DNA of 7,039 bases from Chitinophagaceae bacterium (GTDB taxonomy: Bacteria; Bacteroidota; Bacteroidia; Chitinophagales; Chitinophagaceae). A program made the position numbers and the translations under genes. Shown here one piece after another: positions 5,462 through 7,039 of the stretch. The stretch is taken from contig JAJAZO010000075.1 of NCBI GenBank assembly GCA_026785745.1, positions 1 to 7,039 on the forward strand. Reading direction: 5' to 3'. The notes beneath the pieces were generated by a model. It was not told the origin of the DNA and ran no database searches. It saw nothing but the letters and a program-made list of their open reading frames with translations. Every line of letters starts with the position of its first letter. Within the stretch, counting starts at the first letter, position 1.

Positions 5462-6997
5462 TTAGAGTTGTTTAAAAAAGAAACTTATTCTTTTGATAGT
5501 TTCTTCTTTGCCCAGTAATTCTGCTATTTCAAAAACCCCCGGGCCAAATTTTCCACCCACCAGCATAATGCGGAAAGGCAGCATCAATTCACCCGGTTTC
5601 AACTCATTGACGGCAGCAATTTCTTTAAAATTATTTTCTATTGTATGTGAATTCCAGTCGGCAGATAATTCGTAATTGAGGATTAGCTGCGCAAAAAATA
5701 ATTTTTTAGCGTCATTCCATTTCGGTTTCACCGCATCCACATCTAATGTATCAGGTGCTTTGAAAAAGAAAGAAGATTGCTGTACAAAATCAGGAAGTAG
5801 TGTACATCTGTCTTTCACCAAACCAATTACCTTATCCAATAAATTATCATCGGCGAAAGTGAGGCCATTATTTGTCAATAATACGCTGACTTCAGACTTC
5901 AGACTCCCGACTCCCGACTTTTTTATCCATTCATGATTGAACCACTTTGCTTTTTCATAATCAAACTTTGCTCCGGCACTATGTACTCTTTCCATAGAAA
6001 ATTTCTCTACCAGTTCTTGCTTGGTAAAAATTTCCTGTTCACCACCATCATTCCATCCTAAGAGGGCAAGCAGGTTTATGAATGCTTCGGGTAAAAATCC
6101 TTTTTCTTTAAATCCTTCAATCAACTCATTAGTCTTTGGGTCAGTCCAGTTCATCGCAAAAACGGGGAACCCATATTTGGCACCATCTCTTTTGCTCAAC
6201 TTGCCATTTGGTCCCAGTATTAATGGTAAGTGGGCCCATTGCGGCATTTCATTTAGTCCAAACAAATATTTCCAGAGTAAAATATGAACTGGTGCTGACG
6301 GCAACCATTCTTCTCCACGAAAAGCATGGCTGATTTTCATTAAATAATCATCCACTACCACTGCAAGATGATAGGTAGGCATTCCATCTGCTTTCAATAA
6401 AACTTTATCGTCAACTAATGAAGTTTCAAAACTTACTTCGCCACGAATCATATCCGTAAAACTTACCGTTTCATTTGCCGGCATTTTTATGCGGATAACA
6501 TGTTTAGTATTTTCTGCTAATAACTTTTGTGTTTCATTGGCTGGCAATGTCAGGGAATTCCGCATTTTCATACGAATGGTATGATCATATTGCTGGGAGT
6601 GGTTTTGTTCTGATTTGACACCGATAGCTGTCGGGGCATGCCGCATTTTTTCTAATTCTTCTGGTGTATCAAATGCGTAGTAAGCATGGCCGTCTTTTAC
6701 CAATTGCTCTGCATATTGGCGATAGCTTGCTTTTCTCTCACTCTGGCGATAAGGCCCGTAAGCACCGCCATGCTGCACACTTTCATCAGGCTCCAATCCG
6801 CACCACCTCAGCGTATCAAAAATATATTCTTCAGCTCCTTGCACATAGCGGCTCTGATCGGTGTCTTCAATTCTGACTAAAAAATCGCCGCCATATTTTT
6901 TTGCAAATAAATAAGTATACAAAACAGTTCTTACACCACCGAGGTGTAAACCACCTGTTGGACTTGGTGCAAAACGAACTCTCACTTTTTTACACAT
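5462..6997 (-). CDS. gltX: Glutamyl-tRNA synthetase
   Basis: This class I aminoacyl-tRNA synthetase charges tRNA(Glu) with glutamate in the cytoplasm. Residues are numbered from the ATG at 6997, the start I prefer because VRVRFAPSPTGGLHLGG then sits at the normal distance (residues 5-21) and a -7 box stands just upstream; the ATG at 7027 would add ten residues and place the -7 box inside the gene. The 511-residue length fits. HLGG (18-21) replaces the HIGH motif and KLSKR (266-270) is the KMSKS loop, both typical of GluRS. LVRIEDTDQSR (40-50), ADGMPTYHLAVVVDDYLM (203-220) and HAFRGEEWLPS (224-234) are also conserved. The C-terminal anticodon-binding domain contains an unusual KSGVGSLKSEVS segment (360-371) encoded by heptamer tandem repeats. 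The stop abuts the start of the decayed gene, so both were probably one transcript. Confidence 0.96.
   Translation of the reverse strand: MCKKVRVRFAPSPTGGLHLGGVRTVLYTYLFAKKYGGDFLVRIEDTDQSRYVQGAEEYIFDTLRWCGLEPDESVQHGGAYGPYRQSERKASYRQYAEQLVKDGHAYYAFDTPEELEKMRHAPTAIGVKSEQNHSQQYDHTIRMKMRNSLTLPANETQKLLAENTKHVIRIKMPANETVSFTDMIRGEVSFETSLVDDKVLLKADGMPTYHLAVVVDDYLMKISHAFRGEEWLPSAPVHILLWKYLFGLNEMPQWAHLPLILGPNGKLSKRDGAKYGFPVFAMNWTDPKTNELIEGFKEKGFLPEAFINLLALLGWNDGGEQEIFTKQELVEKFSMERVHSAGAKFDYEKAKWFNHEWIKKSGVGSLKSEVSVLLTNNGLTFADDNLLDKVIGLVKDRCTLLPDFVQQSSFFFKAPDTLDVDAVKPKWNDAKKLFFAQLILNYELSADWNSHTIENNFKEIAAVNELKPGELMLPFRIMLVGGKFGPGVFEIAELLGKEETIKRISFFFKQL
5888..5920. repeat. Heptamer tandem repeat inside gltX
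   Basis: On the plus strand the bases read GACTTCA twice (5888-5901), GACTCCC twice (5902-5915), then a partial GACTT. On the coding strand this is AGTCGGG twice followed by AGTCTGA twice, giving the peptide SGVGSLKSEV (GltX residues 361-370). Both unit types share the core GACT. The unit length is not a multiple of three, so gain or loss of one copy would shift the reading frame of gltX. Confidence 0.85.
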
Positions 6998-7003
6998 AGG
7001 ATG

Positions 7004-7034
7004 CAAAGATAACTGATGAAGACACAAGGGACAA
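7004..7034 (-). promoter_or_regulatory. Bacteroidota-type promoter for gltX
   Basis: Read on the minus strand, TTG at 7034-7032 is followed after 20 bases by TATCTTTG at 7011-7004. This fits the Bacteroidota -33 TTG and -7 TAnnTTTG elements with normal spacing. Only 6 bases separate the -7 box from the gltX ATG at 6997, so the message would carry almost no 5' leader. This supports 6997 over the upstream ATG as the true start. Confidence 0.65.
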
Positions 7035-7039
7035 GATAC

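Noticed and set aside
6998..7027. Upstream ATG at 7027 as the gltX start
   Set aside because: The extension has no family resemblance and would contain the -7 box; the ATG at 6997 gives the standard N terminus.

Overview
The window looks like core chromosome from a member of the Bacteroidota, most likely a Chitinophagaceae-like lineage. Three things point there: the gene order bamD - rpoZ - coaBC - DUF4835 - DUF4296; promoter elements of the TAnnTTTG type (Bacteroidota -7 box) with no clear Shine-Dalgarno sequences; and AT-rich, tightly packed genes. The lineage is inferred from gene families and gene order, not from a database search.

Plus strand, left part (1-783): the 3' half of bamD, the outer-membrane assembly lipoprotein, enters from the left edge. 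It overlaps the start of a Bacteroidota-type RNA polymerase omega subunit (rpoZ) by 26 bp. A textbook intrinsic terminator (759-783) closes this unit. The gap before the next gene holds an 86-bp inverted-repeat element (791-876) bounded by TTAA on both sides, which resembles a miniature transposable element.

Plus strand, middle (924-4930): a -7 box lies almost on the start codon of coaBC (coenzyme A biosynthesis). coaBC runs with 8-bp and 4-bp overlaps into a DUF4835 (PorD-like) exported protein and a DUF4296 lipoprotein. After a 41-bp gap come scoA and scoB, the two subunits of a 3-oxoacid CoA-transferase. All five genes point the same way and may share a transcript. They join CoA synthesis, CoA-ester exchange (ketone-body, acetoacetate or butanoate metabolism) and envelope proteins.

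Minus strand, right part (5033-7011): gltX (glutamyl-tRNA synthetase) has its own promoter close to the start codon. A short run of heptamer tandem repeats lies within its coding sequence. Directly after its stop codon begins a decayed gene for a small secreted protein that looks like the netrin/TIMP-like (NTR) fold. It has two in-frame stops and perhaps a later frameshift. A 60-codon plus-strand ORF over its 3' half is judged to be an antisense shadow.

Most of the window is ordinary housekeeping DNA and I see no convincing new multi-gene system. The points most worth a second look are the TTAA-flanked palindromic element, the heptamer repeat inside gltX, the decayed NTR-like gene, the near-leaderless promoters, and the CoaBC active-site substitutions.
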